Translations under genes and position numbers: made by a program | Origin: Caecitellus pseudoparvulus | Taxonomy: Eukaryota > Bigyra: Bicosoecida | Length of the DNA: 64,000 nucleotides | NCBI GenBank assembly: GCA_965644315.1 | Contig: CBFFRQ010000065.1 | Location: 1 to 64,000 of the forward strand | Reading direction: 5' to 3' | Notes under the pieces: model-generated | Told to the model about the DNA's origin: nothing | Database searches by the model: none | Seen by the model: the letters and a program-made list of their open reading frames with translations, nothing else | Shown: positions 35,701 through 44,750 of the stretch, in pieces | Numbering within the stretch: the first letter of the stretch is position 1 | Layout of the letters: the number at the start of each line of letters is the position of its first letter

Positions 35701-35951
35701 CCAAGCGGCACGCCACGGCAGGCGAGGCGCTGCACGTGGCTGCCACGGCGCAGGCACAGGCCACGCTGCTGTACCACTTCTCGCAGCGCTACCCTAAGCT
35801 GCCTGCCATCAACCCTGCCAGCAAAGTGCCCGTGTGCGTCGCGTATGACTTCATGACCGTCACTGGCGCAGACCTGCCTAGCCTGCCGGCACTGTGGCCC
35901 GCCCTCTGCGCTGTGTACGCGAGCGAGGCGGTGCAGGAGGGCGCGGCTTAG
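32739..35951 (+). CDS. Long-form tRNase Z (ELAC2/TRZ1-like), tRNA 3' processing endonuclease
   Basis: Cleaves the 3' trailer from pre-tRNAs. Exons 32739-33015 and 33085-35951 join over a 69-nt phase-1 intron to make GGLPG|MTLTLADMG. Exon 1 has the degenerate N-terminal metallo-beta-lactamase fold of the long form (INAGEGLQRQCMEHRVRL and ALTHLDYTSFGGLP). The catalytic C-terminal domain starts near 34970 (AFLGTGSALPSKYRNVTGV), with the zinc motif SHMHADHHLGLPRIL near 35210, then VSGDCRPCD, VHEATF and the HATAGEA region. About 1047 aa. The middle third is a Pro/Gly/Ala-rich low-complexity linker with a basic KRKRKGGG segment, much longer than usual. Its TAG overlaps the TAA of the convergent gene by 2 bp. 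Confidence 0.92.
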
Positions 35952-36517
35952 GCGCGGCGGGAGGGCGGCGGGGGCGACGCCAGGTCCACCCCCTGCAACG
36001 CATCAGCTGCAGCCACGGAGTCATCGCCCCCCTGCCTGTGGCGACCGGCGAGCCCCCCCCCCTCCCCTGTCATCCACATGTGTTCCCCACCCGCCCGGTG
36101 TGCGTCCTCCACGTACAAGTGTGGGTTCCGCGCCGCGTGCCGCGCCCGCAGGTACTGCCAGCGCTGCACCAGCTGCCGCGTTTCAGCCAGGCGCAGCGGC
36201 CCCAGCGTGCCACTGGCCTGTGCGTGAGCAGCCGCCGCCTCTGCCGCCGTGCGGGTGACACGGGCGTTGGCTGCGAAGGGCTTGGCCACGCGAATGTACA
36301 GGGACGCGCCGTACCCCACTGCACCCACCATCATCAGCCCGATGGCCGCGGCGCCGAAGCCAGGGCTGACCTTGTACGGGTTGCGGTCGCTGCCCACGAT
36401 GCGGTGCATCACGCGCTTGTTCACGGCATTGAAGTCTTTGGCATCCACCGCCTGGCGGATGCTGCCCACTGTCGGGTCCTCAGGCAGGCGCACGCCGGGC
36501 TCCGCGTTCCCAGACAT
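35948..36517 (-). CDS. Small single-pass membrane protein, unrecognised
   Basis: About 189 aa from the ATG at 36517. The N-terminal half (DPTVGSIRQAVDAKDFNAVN, HRIVGSDRNPYKVSPGF) leads into one hydrophobic helix (GAAAIGLMMVGAVGYGASLYI). The rest is Ala/Arg-rich and then low-complexity with a Pro-rich end. The look is of a mitochondrial or ER small integral protein, but I recognise no family. The stop codon overlaps that of tRNase Z on the other strand. Confidence 0.6.
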   Translation of the reverse strand: MSGNAEPGVRLPEDPTVGSIRQAVDAKDFNAVNKRVMHRIVGSDRNPYKVSPGFGAAAIGLMMVGAVGYGASLYIRVAKPFAANARVTRTAAEAAAAHAQASGTLGPLRLAETRQLVQRWQYLRARHAARNPHLYVEDAHRAGGEHMWMTGEGGGLAGRHRQGGDDSVAAADALQGVDLASPPPPSRRA

Positions 36518-36857
36518 GCTGCACGTGAAACTCGCACGAAACGCCAGCACACACGCCCCTCGAATCGCCAGCCCCTGGGAATCTGACGCCAGTCACAAGC
36601 GTCCTACACGGGGGCGTGCATTTGTTGCATCCTCCTTGGGTTGTGGTTTTTGCTGGGGCTGGTCCTTTCCTGCGTTGCCTCTGGCCGCAGGAGTCCACCT
36701 CTGCCGCCACGAACGAGAGCGCGCAGCCCCACGCTGCACTTTACTCCGCCCCTCAAATCCTACACAGCTTAGGAACTCTCCACCACTTTTCCCACACATA
36801 CGCACCCCTTTCCTTCAGCAAACCGGCGCTCGCGTGCACGGCGGCGGCCTGCGCTCA
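36518..36857. other. Divergent spacer between the small membrane protein and PIG-C
   Basis: 340 bp, no gene seen; presumably a shared promoter region for two divergent genes. Confidence 0.4.
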
Positions 36858-37927
36858 ATGGCTGCGCCGCCACCCCCCTCGGGAGCTCCCCACCGCAAAG
36901 TGTGGCGCCGAGTGCTGTACGAGCGCCAGGTCTTCCCCGATGACCACGTGGACGACACCTTCCTGCAAACGCTCGTCACGAACGGTGTGTTGCCACGGCG
37001 CTGGCGGGCACGGCCAGGGCAGCAGACACACCCGTCCCCTTCACGCGGCGCCTCTCCCCTGCAGCCAACGCACGAGCGCCTGACTACTGGTCCCAAGTGC
37101 GCCGCACCTTTGGCTTGGTCGAGCGCGTATGCCTCGTGGTGCTGTTTTTCGTGAGGAAGCAGCGATGGGCTGCAGAGCAATTTCCGCAGCACTCACGCTG
37201 CGTGCCCCCCGCCGCCACCCAGATCCTTTTCTTCAAGCTGCACCTGGAGCAGATTTCCCTGCCAGCGTTCTTCTTCATTGACGCCGTGCTGATGGTGTGC
37301 CTGGCCGGGGCGGCGTTGCTGGGTGTGCACCTGTCCCCCGAAGGAGCCAGCGCCGGCCCGGGCGCCGCTGAGCACTCCATGCAGCGGTCCATCCTGCGCC
37401 TGTTCAAGTACACGGCGGTGTTCCTGGGCGTGCTCTTTGCATTGAGCCCCGTCCTGCGCACGCTCACGTCCTCCTACTCCAACGACACCATGTGGGCTCT
37501 CACCATCGGCTTCGCAGGCATGCACGTGCTGCTGCACGACTACGCGCACCCCCCCAACACACCCCAGTACGCCGGCGCCACCGCCCTCAACGCAGCCATG
37601 TTCGCCGCCATCCTCCTCGCATCTCGCCTCTCATCCAGCCAGCACGTCCTGGCCCTGGTCGCCTGTGCCATCGGCCTCTTCGGCGTGTGGCCCCACGCGC
37701 TGCAGGCTGCTAAGGCTTCCTCACGCCACGGCACGGCCCTCGTCGGCACGCTGCTGCTGGCTCTGGACTGCGGCCTGCTGGCCACCTTGGCGCCAGCTCT
37801 GGCCCTGGTGCTGGGGGTGTCCATGGCCAGCACCGCGCTGCTCAGTCCGCTGGCGCTGTCCTGGCTGCGCCCGCTGAAGCACGAGATCGCGGGGCCGTGG
37901 GACATCGCGCGGCCCACCACGGGGTGA
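36858..37927 (+). CDS. PIGC: PIG-C/GPI2, subunit of GPI-GlcNAc transferase
   Basis: Subunit of the ER complex that adds GlcNAc to phosphatidylinositol, the first step of GPI-anchor synthesis. Exons 36858-36984, 37065-37150 and 37223-37927; introns of 80 and 72 nt in phase. Exon 1 carries the family start KVWRRVLYERQVFPDDHVDDTFL; the join into exon 2 gives NARAPDYWSQVRRTFGLVER. Exon 3 has the multi-pass core, including LSPVLRTLTSSYSNDTMWAL, the conserved HDYA segment and ASRLSSSQHVLALVACAI. About 305 aa, close to the human length. Intron 2 contains CAATTTCCGCAG (37178-37189). The gene converges on the next one, leaving at most 55 bp. Confidence 0.9.
37178..37189 (+). promoter_or_regulatory. 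CAATTTCCGCAG word inside an intron
   Basis: Sense-oriented copy within PIG-C intron 2, ending in CAG; a potential alternative 3' splice site or cryptic promoter. Confidence 0.25.
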
Positions 37928-37981
37928 AGTGTGAGTCACTGCACTTCACTTCACTTGACCCGCCCCAACAGCGCCGCGATG

Positions 37982-40245
37982 TCACCCCCCGCCACCCCCG
38001 GCGCGAACGCCACAGCGGCACCCGGCCCCCCCTCCCACGGCTCGGGGGAGCTGATGGGCCCATCCTCCGCACCCTGCGGCAACACCGTCGTGGCCATGGT
38101 GCCAGGGGAGGCAGTGGTGAAGGGGGACCGCTCCTCCCGCAGGCGCAGAGGGGACTCCGGCAGGGGGGGTACGACAGAGGGGGCGCGGGGGGGATGAGGG
38201 GGGGGGTGCGGGACCCCCCCCCCGCGTCGGCAGGCCCGACCCCGGGGGGGACCTCAGCGCCCTGTACCTGCCGCTGCCGCCGCCGCCTGGGGCGGGGGGT
38301 GTGGGCCCATCCCCCGCGCCACCCCCCCACAGCACCTCCCCGGATGGGAGGATGAAGTCAGACGCAGCAGGCAGCGCCTCATCCCCCCCCCCCGGCATCT
38401 GCCGGGATGTGCCTGCCAGGGACACCTCCCCCACATCCGCTGTGGCGGGGCGGGAGGGGGGGGGCGACCTCGCGAGGGGGGTCAGCGGGGCGCGGGCGGG
38501 GGGGGTGGGCCCACCCAGCACAGCTGCCCCGGCCTGGGCCAGGGCGGACTGCCCCCTGCGCCCGCCGGCAGACTTGGCCTTGCGCTCGGCAGGTCGCACG
38601 CGCCGACGGTCGGTCGCAGGGGGTGCCGCCTCTTCCACTCTGTGCCCGAATGCCACCACGGGCTTGGCCTTGCGGAGGGTGGGCCCACCCTCCGCCTCTG
38701 CCTTCAGCCGCCGCCGCCGCGCTGCGAACTTCAGCCGCAGCTTGGCCTTGCGCTGCGCCAGCTCGCCCTCGGGCAAATTCCGCTCCTCCAGCGCGGCCAA
38801 CGCCGCTTCCGCCTGCGCCTCCAACACCTGCAGTGGCGTCGGCGCTGCGGGGGCAGGCTTTGATGCGCGCGTGATGGGGGAGGGAGCCCGGGCAGGCCCC
38901 CCCCGACGCGCCGGCGGCTGCTGCCTGCTCTTGCCGCCCGGCGCGGCCCTGCGCCCATGCCGCGGTGCCGCCGAGTCACTGGCACGCCCAGGCCGCCCGG
39001 CGCCTGGTTTGCGGGGGCCATGTGACCGCTGCCGCCGTGGCACGGCAGGGGCTGCGTGCTCGTCTTCCTGCTGCTGTGCGAGCTGGCTCTGCAGCGCCGC
39101 GTGCTCGGCTTGCAGCGCTTCGAAACGCCGGCGTAACTCCTCGTCGGCGTCAGGCGCGCTCCGCCGCGGGGGCGAGGCGGGGGACGGCTTGGCCAGGTCA
39201 GGCGCAGCACGCCTCCCTCCGCCGCGCCTGCCGACATGTCTGGTGCCGTGGTGGCCTGACGCCACCTCCGCCACCACGCCCTCCAAGCCTGGCACGGCGA
39301 AGCCCGCTGGCTCAGGCGAGCTGGAGGGCGCGGGGGTGACGGGGGACACCTGCACGCCGTGGGGCTGCGAGGAGCGTGTGGGCGTGGCGGGCCCTGCCTC
39401 CACCTTCACGGCCAGTGACCGCCCCGCGGCACGCGCCGCTGCTGCGTCCAGCCACGCCTGCGCTCGGCCTGGCATCGGTGCGGTGCTGGCATCTTGGAAT
39501 GCAAGGCCCAGGTTCCGCAGCTCGCGCTGGTCGTCCTCCCAACTCCGTTGCTTTTCCTCCAGCTTGCGCTGTTCTCGCTCGGCCACTTGTGCCGCTGCGG
39601 CGGGGGACCGGCGTGGAAGGGTGTGCACCGAAACGCGCCTGAAACGGCACCGGCATTGCCAACGCACCCAGGTCGTCCACGAGCTGCTGGCGCTTGGCCG
39701 CTTTGGCCTCTGCATCTCTGTCACCTCCGTGCATGCGTCCCAGTGCGTTGCGTCCTCGAGTCACTGGCTGCGGCGACGCCTGCCCGCCCATCGGCAAACC
39801 AGTCACAGCACTGCCGTTGCTGCTCCGGTGTGTTGCCACCTGCGCCGCACAGGCACCCGGCGCACGTTGAAGCGCTGCAAAGCAAGCCACACACGCCTGC
39901 AATCCTCACCTGCACGCCCCGCTGTGGCATGTGACGCTCTGCAGCCTGGGGCGACTGCCCTGGCTCGCTGGACGGTGCAGCCTGTGCCGCATGCGACCTG
40001 GCAGGGGGGGCATTGGGAGCACCCCCCCCCGCCCGGCCAAAGCCCTCCATGAAGCCATCCATGAACCCCACACCAGGAGATGCTGGTTGGCCCCGGGGTG
40101 GTGCCTGCCGCCTGCCCACGCCGCCCGGCTGCTGCGTTGGCGCCGCTGCCGCAGCCAGCTGCTCATCCAGGAAGGCCCGTTGCTGCGCCACCTTCGCAGC
40201 GCGTGCAGCGGCCTCCTCAGGGCTCTTGGCGTACAGAAACGACAT
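37982..40245 (-). CDS. Disordered coiled-coil protein, unrecognised
   Basis: Exons 39910-40245, 39668-39839 and 37982-39594; introns of 70 and 73 nt in phase. About 706 aa. The start MSFLYAKSPEEAAARAAK leads to QQRAFLDEQLAAAAA; exon 2 carries EAKAAKRQQLVDDLGALA, which flows into EREQRKLEEKQRSWEDDQREL. These short charged helices with Q/L-rich ends resemble centrosomal or ciliary coiled-coil proteins such as CSPP1/CCDC66, but the match is too weak to name. A second coiled coil lies near 39060-39160; the rest is Pro/Arg/Ala/Gly-rich. The C-terminus is doubtful: within C/G homopolymers (about 38160-38240) a different frame takes over and ends in a better-looking tail (GGDIAALLGRVK) at 37951. Confidence 0.55.
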
Positions 40246-40734
40246 GCTGTGCACTGTGTGTGTCACTCCCCGCCGCAGCGAGTGGCCGCCTGTGCCTTGG
40301 TTTGTCCGCGGCAGGCAGTCAGCGGAGCGGTGCGTCGCTGCGAATTTGAGGGGGAGCCTGTGCTGCCCGCCTGGCGTTGTGCACGTGTGGTGTGAAACGC
40401 AGCAGGCAGGGGGTGTAGGGTGAGGTGGCGTGGTAGGGAGGCTGTACTGGCGTTGGTCGTGGCATGGAGAGGCCGCCATGGTCTAGGTAAGGGAGCGATT
40501 CGGGTACAATACGTGCGGGCTCTTGGACTGAATTGCCAGCATCCAATTTGCCCTTACTCAGCGATCGTAGGAGGTGTAATGACAAAATTGTCTCACTACA
40601 CAGACTGCACAGTGCCCGCCCCGCATGAACGCGCCCGCGATGCGCTGGTGAACCAGCTGAGTGAGGCACAGGTTGGATTCTCTGTAGGAGCCTGGCGTGG
40701 GAGCGCCAGCGACACGCAGATCTGCAGCCTGACG
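40246..40734. other. Divergent spacer upstream of the ankyrin-FN3 gene
   Basis: 489 bp, no gene seen. CAAATTCGC (reverse sense, near 40340) is about 90 nt upstream of the coiled-coil gene, and CAATTTGCCC (near 40551) about 180 nt upstream of the forward gene; both are imperfect copies of the recurring word. Confidence 0.35.
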
Positions 40735-42943
40735 ATGGCAGGGCAGGAGCCGCTGGACATTCACGCAGCAGCATGGAGGGGGGATGTAAAAGCAGTGCAG
40801 CGGTTTCTGTGGCAAGACGAAGCGCTGGCAAACGCCGCGGATGAGACTCTGTACGGTGGTGCGTGCAGCTGCCGTTGGCGACCAATTTCCGCAGACACAC
40901 CGCGACGCCTACGCCCGTCACCATGCCCCAGGCGGCTACACTGCGCTGCACTACGCTGCATACCAGGGCAACGATGCCATCGTGGAGCTGCTCTTGCGTG
41001 AAGGGGCGGACGTCAACGCGCTGACGGAGGAGGGCGCCACGGCGGTGTTTTTGGCAGCGCAGCAAGGCCACGCGGGCGTCCTGCGGCTCCTCATCGCGGC
41101 AGGCGCTCGAGTTGACACGCCCGAGCACGTGCACGGGCTGTCTGCACTGGATGTCGCCGACACGGCCATCCTTCCCCTGCTGGCGGGGCCTCCGCACGGC
41201 TCCACCTCGCCCAAGTGCAGTGCAGCAGGGGGGCGGCGCAGTGCCGCGGCAGCTGGCAGCGACGGGTCACCGGCAACGCAGCAGCAGGCGTTCACACTTC
41301 CCCCACCCCCGACAGCCCCCACTGTCGCACTCTTCCGCAATGGTGCCGTGCAGGTGTCCTGGAGTCACCCACAGGACACCTACCGTGCGTTGCTGGCGTC
41401 ACATGTGAAGGCGGGTCAGGGGCCAGCCTCTGGCATGGCACCCGGTGACTTGGCGGCCCTGCGCAGCGGGCTGGCTCTGCCCGTGACGGGGTACGTGCTG
41501 CAAGTGGCGGTGGAGGCGGGGGAGGGGGGGGACCCGACCCCCCCTCACCTCCGCCACGTACCCCCCCTCGGGCCTGCCGCCGCCGCCCTGGGCGCCTCCA
41601 AGGTGCGGGGGCGTCTGCTGGCATCCATGGGTCGCCCGGCAGCCGCGGATTTGCCCGGCTTGCAGGTGACTCGCGGCACGTGCTCTGCGCTGGCCATGGA
41701 CGAGGGTGGCGCCACACTTCACGTGACCGTCCGCATCCTCCACGCCGACTTCATCCCTGGGCCCACCAGCCTCACCTGCACCCTGGCACAGATCCTGCCG
41801 CCCGGGGGCCACTACCGTTTCCGCATCGCCGCCGTGAACGGGCTGGGGCAGGGGCGGTGGTCCGCGTTGACTCCGCCCGTGGTCGTGGCCACAGTGCCAG
41901 ACGCACCGCCCCCCCCCCTGCCCCTGCTGCTGTGTGTGGACGGCCCTGCGGTGCAGACGCTGCACGCGGCGCTGCAGCTGCCGCCCGAGGCCCTGCCTGA
42001 AGTGGAGGTGGTGCACGGAGATGAGGGGGGTACAGGGGGGCACGGACCCCCCCTCCCCCTGCCCACCCCTGCTGTGGACGGGTCAGTGACTGTGGGCCCA
42101 GGTGCCGTGCACACCACGGCGGCCATGGTCGTGCACTGGCACTACGCCCTGGGCCTGGACGTCCGTGATGCGTTGGGCAGTGGCGCCACTGACTCGTGGC
42201 CCTGCAACGCAGCAGCACGCCGCGTTGCAGGGCTGCTCCCTGCGCGCGCCGCCCAGGCACCCCCCGGCTCCACCCCCCTGCAGCCCGTAGCGGAGGATGT
42301 GCAGGACATGTGCCGGCACCCCATGGATGACGGTGGCAGCCCCCTGACACAGTGGGGTATCAGCGTCTGGTGCTTGGGCGGCAGGGGGGTACGCCGAGGG
42401 CATGTCGTGGCTGCCACCGCCCTGGCTCCCCACACCGCCACCCTGCTCCTGCGGGGGCTGCGGGTGGGGCGCACCTACCAAGTCAACCTGCACGCCGTCA
42501 ACGCAGCAGGCAGGGGGCGGGGCAGTGATGTGTTGCAGTTCACAGTGCCCATGACGCTGCCGCCGCCGCCGGGGGGGGGTGGCACCCCCCCTCCTGAGGG
42601 CCCCTCCCGGGAGTCCACCCCCGGCCGCCCCGTGGCGGAGGTGCTGGCTGCTGACAGCACCGCCTTCCTGGGCACGGGGGACTCCTTCGGACCAGGGGTG
42701 TCAGGGGGGGGTCACGGCGCCACCCTGTTCTCCGCGCCAACCGGCCCAGACCGCTCACCCGCCAGCGCCGCACCAGCAGCAGCCCTGCGTTTCTCGGGCG
42801 GTGTGGAGGGCTTTGAAGCGGCGGCTGCCGATGTGCTGTCTGCGTCGGGCAGTGGCGGCAGTGGCGGCAGTGACTCGGAGGGGGGGGGTGGCGTACCCTC
42901 GGAGGGGGGGGCCTCCGGAGACCTCGGCGCAGACTTCTTCTGA
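40735..42943 (+). CDS. Ankyrin repeat and fibronectin type III protein
   Basis: Exons 40735-40855 and 40932-42943 across a 76-nt phase-1 intron; the join makes NAADETLYG|GYTALHYAAYQG, a canonical ankyrin repeat. About 710 aa. Ankyrin repeats cover about residues 5-125 (DIHAAAWRGDVKAVQRFL; GADVNALTEEGATAVFLAA). Two or three FN3-like domains follow, with the typical strand ends YRFRIAAVNGLGQGRWS near 41815 and YQVNLHAVNAAGRGRGS near 42478. The C-terminus is Gly/Ser-rich and acidic. Resembles ANKFN1-like scaffold proteins in order, without the C-terminal region. Location and partners unknown. The intron contains CAATTTCCGCAG (40883-40894). Confidence 0.72.
40883..40894 (+). promoter_or_regulatory. 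CAATTTCCGCAG word inside an intron
   Basis: Sense-oriented copy in the intron of the ankyrin-FN3 gene, ending in CAG. Confidence 0.25.
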
Positions 42944-43122
42944 GCGGCGCCACAATCCAGCCACCGCCCCGCGTCTTCACCAGCACTCGTGCATTGTATG
43001 CGCAGCCCCACAAACTCCCCTCTCTTCAGCCCCCCCCGCTCGCTCGTGGCCTGCTGCGACGTCGCCGGCGTCGCTCCCCCGGCGCCACCTGGCTGCACAC
43101 TGCACACAGCCACCCCCACACC

Positions 43123-43362
43123 ATGTCTGTGGGCCCAGTGGGCGGCTACAAGGGCTGCAATGGCTCCCGCGCCCTGACTGACCTGTACGCGTACGAGCCA
43201 GGCACCAGCCTGGCAGGCAGGCACGGGCACTACGCCGGCCTGACAGCGGAGGCGGAGGGCCACCACAAGCCAGCGCTGCTGGAGGAGGCGAAGACTACAG
43301 ATACAAAGCGCATGGCCACAACGCTGAAGCCGGCTGACTACAAGCCGCCAGTGAGAGGGTGA
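43123..43362 (+). CDS. Small protein with axoneme-like motifs, possibly exon 1 of the EF-hand gene
   Basis: 79 codons from the ATG at 43123. Short GYKG and HYAGL motifs resemble the repeated Gly-aromatic-Gly turns of microtubule inner proteins in flagella. Two readings are possible. It may be a stand-alone gene, since the frame closes at TGA 43360-43362 and a promoter-like CAATTTCCGC lies between it and the next frame. Alternatively, a 297-nt phase-0 intron (43351-43647) would join it to the EF-hand protein. I cannot decide from sequence. Confidence 0.45.
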   Translation: MSVGPVGGYKGCNGSRALTDLYAYEPGTSLAGRHGHYAGLTAEAEGHHKPALLEEAKTTDTKRMATTLKPADYKPPVRG

Positions 43363-43557
43363 GTGGCGTGAGGTCGCCGCGCAGCGTGTGTGCCGGTGCC
43401 TGGAGGCGTGCCAGGCGCTGTGCGAGTGAAGCGTGCAGCAGCCCTACCGCACACACCGAATGGCATCACCCCCACTGGCTTGCTGCCACTTGTGCGCGAA
43501 CTGCGGTTGGCTGCTCGGCGTGTTGCAGTTGCCTCCGATGTGTGATCGGCACGCTGC

Positions 43558-43567
43558 CAATTTCCGC
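43558..43567 (+). promoter_or_regulatory. Candidate core-promoter word CAATTTCCGC
   Basis: Exact copy in sense orientation, 45 nt upstream of the EF-hand ATG at 43612. It could also lie inside an intron if the small upstream frame is the first exon. Confidence 0.35.
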
Positions 43568-43611
43568 ACCCTCGCAGTGGAGTGCAAGCCGGGCGCCTGG
43601 CTCGCCTGCCC

Positions 43612-44442
43612 ATGGAGCGGCGCTTCGTGGCGCGCAGCATGGCCCAGAGCAGCTTCGCTGACTACGCAAAGGAGGCTGAGGAGTGGTCAGCAGCCAGTGT
43701 GGAGGCCATCCGCGGCGCCTTTGACGTGCTGGACGTGGACGGCAGCGGCAGCCTGGAGCCACGCGAGGTGCGCATGGCCATGATGGAGGTGCTGCAGCGG
43801 GAGCCCAGTGACCACGAACACCGTGTGTTCATGGCCCACCTGGACACCGACAAGAACGGCCGCATCAGCCGGGATGAGTGGGAACGTGGCGTGGCTGGTG
43901 CAGTGCAGCACCTGGCGGCGGAGGCGGAGATCAGCGTGGTGCACAAGGACCAGCCGTGGAAGAAGCGGTACCCCCGCGAGCGGCGTGTCATGTCCAACCT
44001 GGCCATGGCCTCCACCTCCATGCGAGACATGGGCACGCGTGGCTCCCTGCCCACGGACAGGCCCCTCCTCACCGCCGCCAAGGTGTTGGCCTCCACCACC
44101 AACGACTTGCAGGAGGGCACGGTGAAGGACACGCTGCACCCGCCGCGGTACACGGGCTTCGTGCCGCAGGCCCAGCGCACGGCAGCGTACGCGCAGAGCC
44201 GCGTGTGTGCGCCACGCTCCACCTTCGACGCCAAGACCAACCTCACCCACACCTTCTCCAAGCGCATGCCCGGCTTCGGAGGGCACGTGCCCAGCGGCAA
44301 GGCGTCCCTTTCCATTTCCAAGCGCCGGGGGCTGTTCGCAGACACGGACAAGGGCGTGGCCGACTCCCTCGTGGAGCAGTACTGGGCGGCACGCAGCAGT
44401 GTTGCGGCGCGCCGGGCAGCGCAGGGCTCAGGCGGCTCGTGA
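43612..44442 (+). CDS. EF-hand protein with flagellar (microtubule inner protein-like) C-terminus
   Basis: About 276 aa from the ATG at 43612 (a second ATG is at 43639). Two EF-hands bind calcium: DVDGSGSLEPREV near 43730 and DTDKNGRISRDEW near 43840, each with acidic residues at loop positions 1, 3 and 12 or equivalents. The C-terminal half contains RYTGFVPQAQ and MPGFGGHVPSGK. These GF-x-P and G-H-V-P turns are typical of ciliary doublet microtubule lumen proteins, so a structural, calcium-responsive axonemal role is inferred. The spacer of about 200 bp to the next gene is gene-free. Confidence 0.68.
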   Translation: MERRFVARSMAQSSFADYAKEAEEWSAASVEAIRGAFDVLDVDGSGSLEPREVRMAMMEVLQREPSDHEHRVFMAHLDTDKNGRISRDEWERGVAGAVQHLAAEAEISVVHKDQPWKKRYPRERRVMSNLAMASTSMRDMGTRGSLPTDRPLLTAAKVLASTTNDLQEGTVKDTLHPPRYTGFVPQAQRTAAYAQSRVCAPRSTFDAKTNLTHTFSKRMPGFGGHVPSGKASLSISKRRGLFADTDKGVADSLVEQYWAARSSVAARRAAQGSGGS

Positions 44443-44750
44443 AGCGACATGGAGGTGTAGTCTGTGCAGTGCGTGCATACGTTCGTGGGTCAGGGCGGTG
44501 CCGGCGCCTTCCTACGGCGCGTTGCGGTGCCCCTCCAACGCAGCGACGGCGCAAGGCAGACTCGCGGCATGAGGGGAAAGTGGGGGGCACGACACGCCTC
44601 ACGCCACAATGCAGCACAGGCCTCAGAAAATGATGGCCTGGGAATCCTTTGGATCCACGGTGGCACTGGCGGATGACCGCAGTGCACCCTACAGGGCTGG
44701 CTATCTGCGTTGCCAGGCGTCGCCGCGACTGGACACGCCAAGCCACCGCC
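44443..44750. other. Intergenic spacer
   Basis: 308 bp. An in-frame upstream ATG at 44673 could extend the next gene by 26 residues; otherwise nothing is seen. Confidence 0.35.

Noticed and set aside
34232-35764. Reverse open frame of 510 codons over tRNase Z
   Set aside because: Antisense shadow of the catalytic domain of tRNase Z; no recognisable motifs.
38301-40052. Forward open frame of about 580 codons opposite the coiled-coil gene
   Set aside because: No start context or domain; the reverse strand has three exons with phased GT-AG introns of typical length, so the forward frame is a shadow.
43351-43647. Joining the small 79-codon frame to the EF-hand gene as the definite gene model
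   Set aside because: Phase fits, but the intron would be far longer than typical and contains a promoter-like word; kept as an alternative only.
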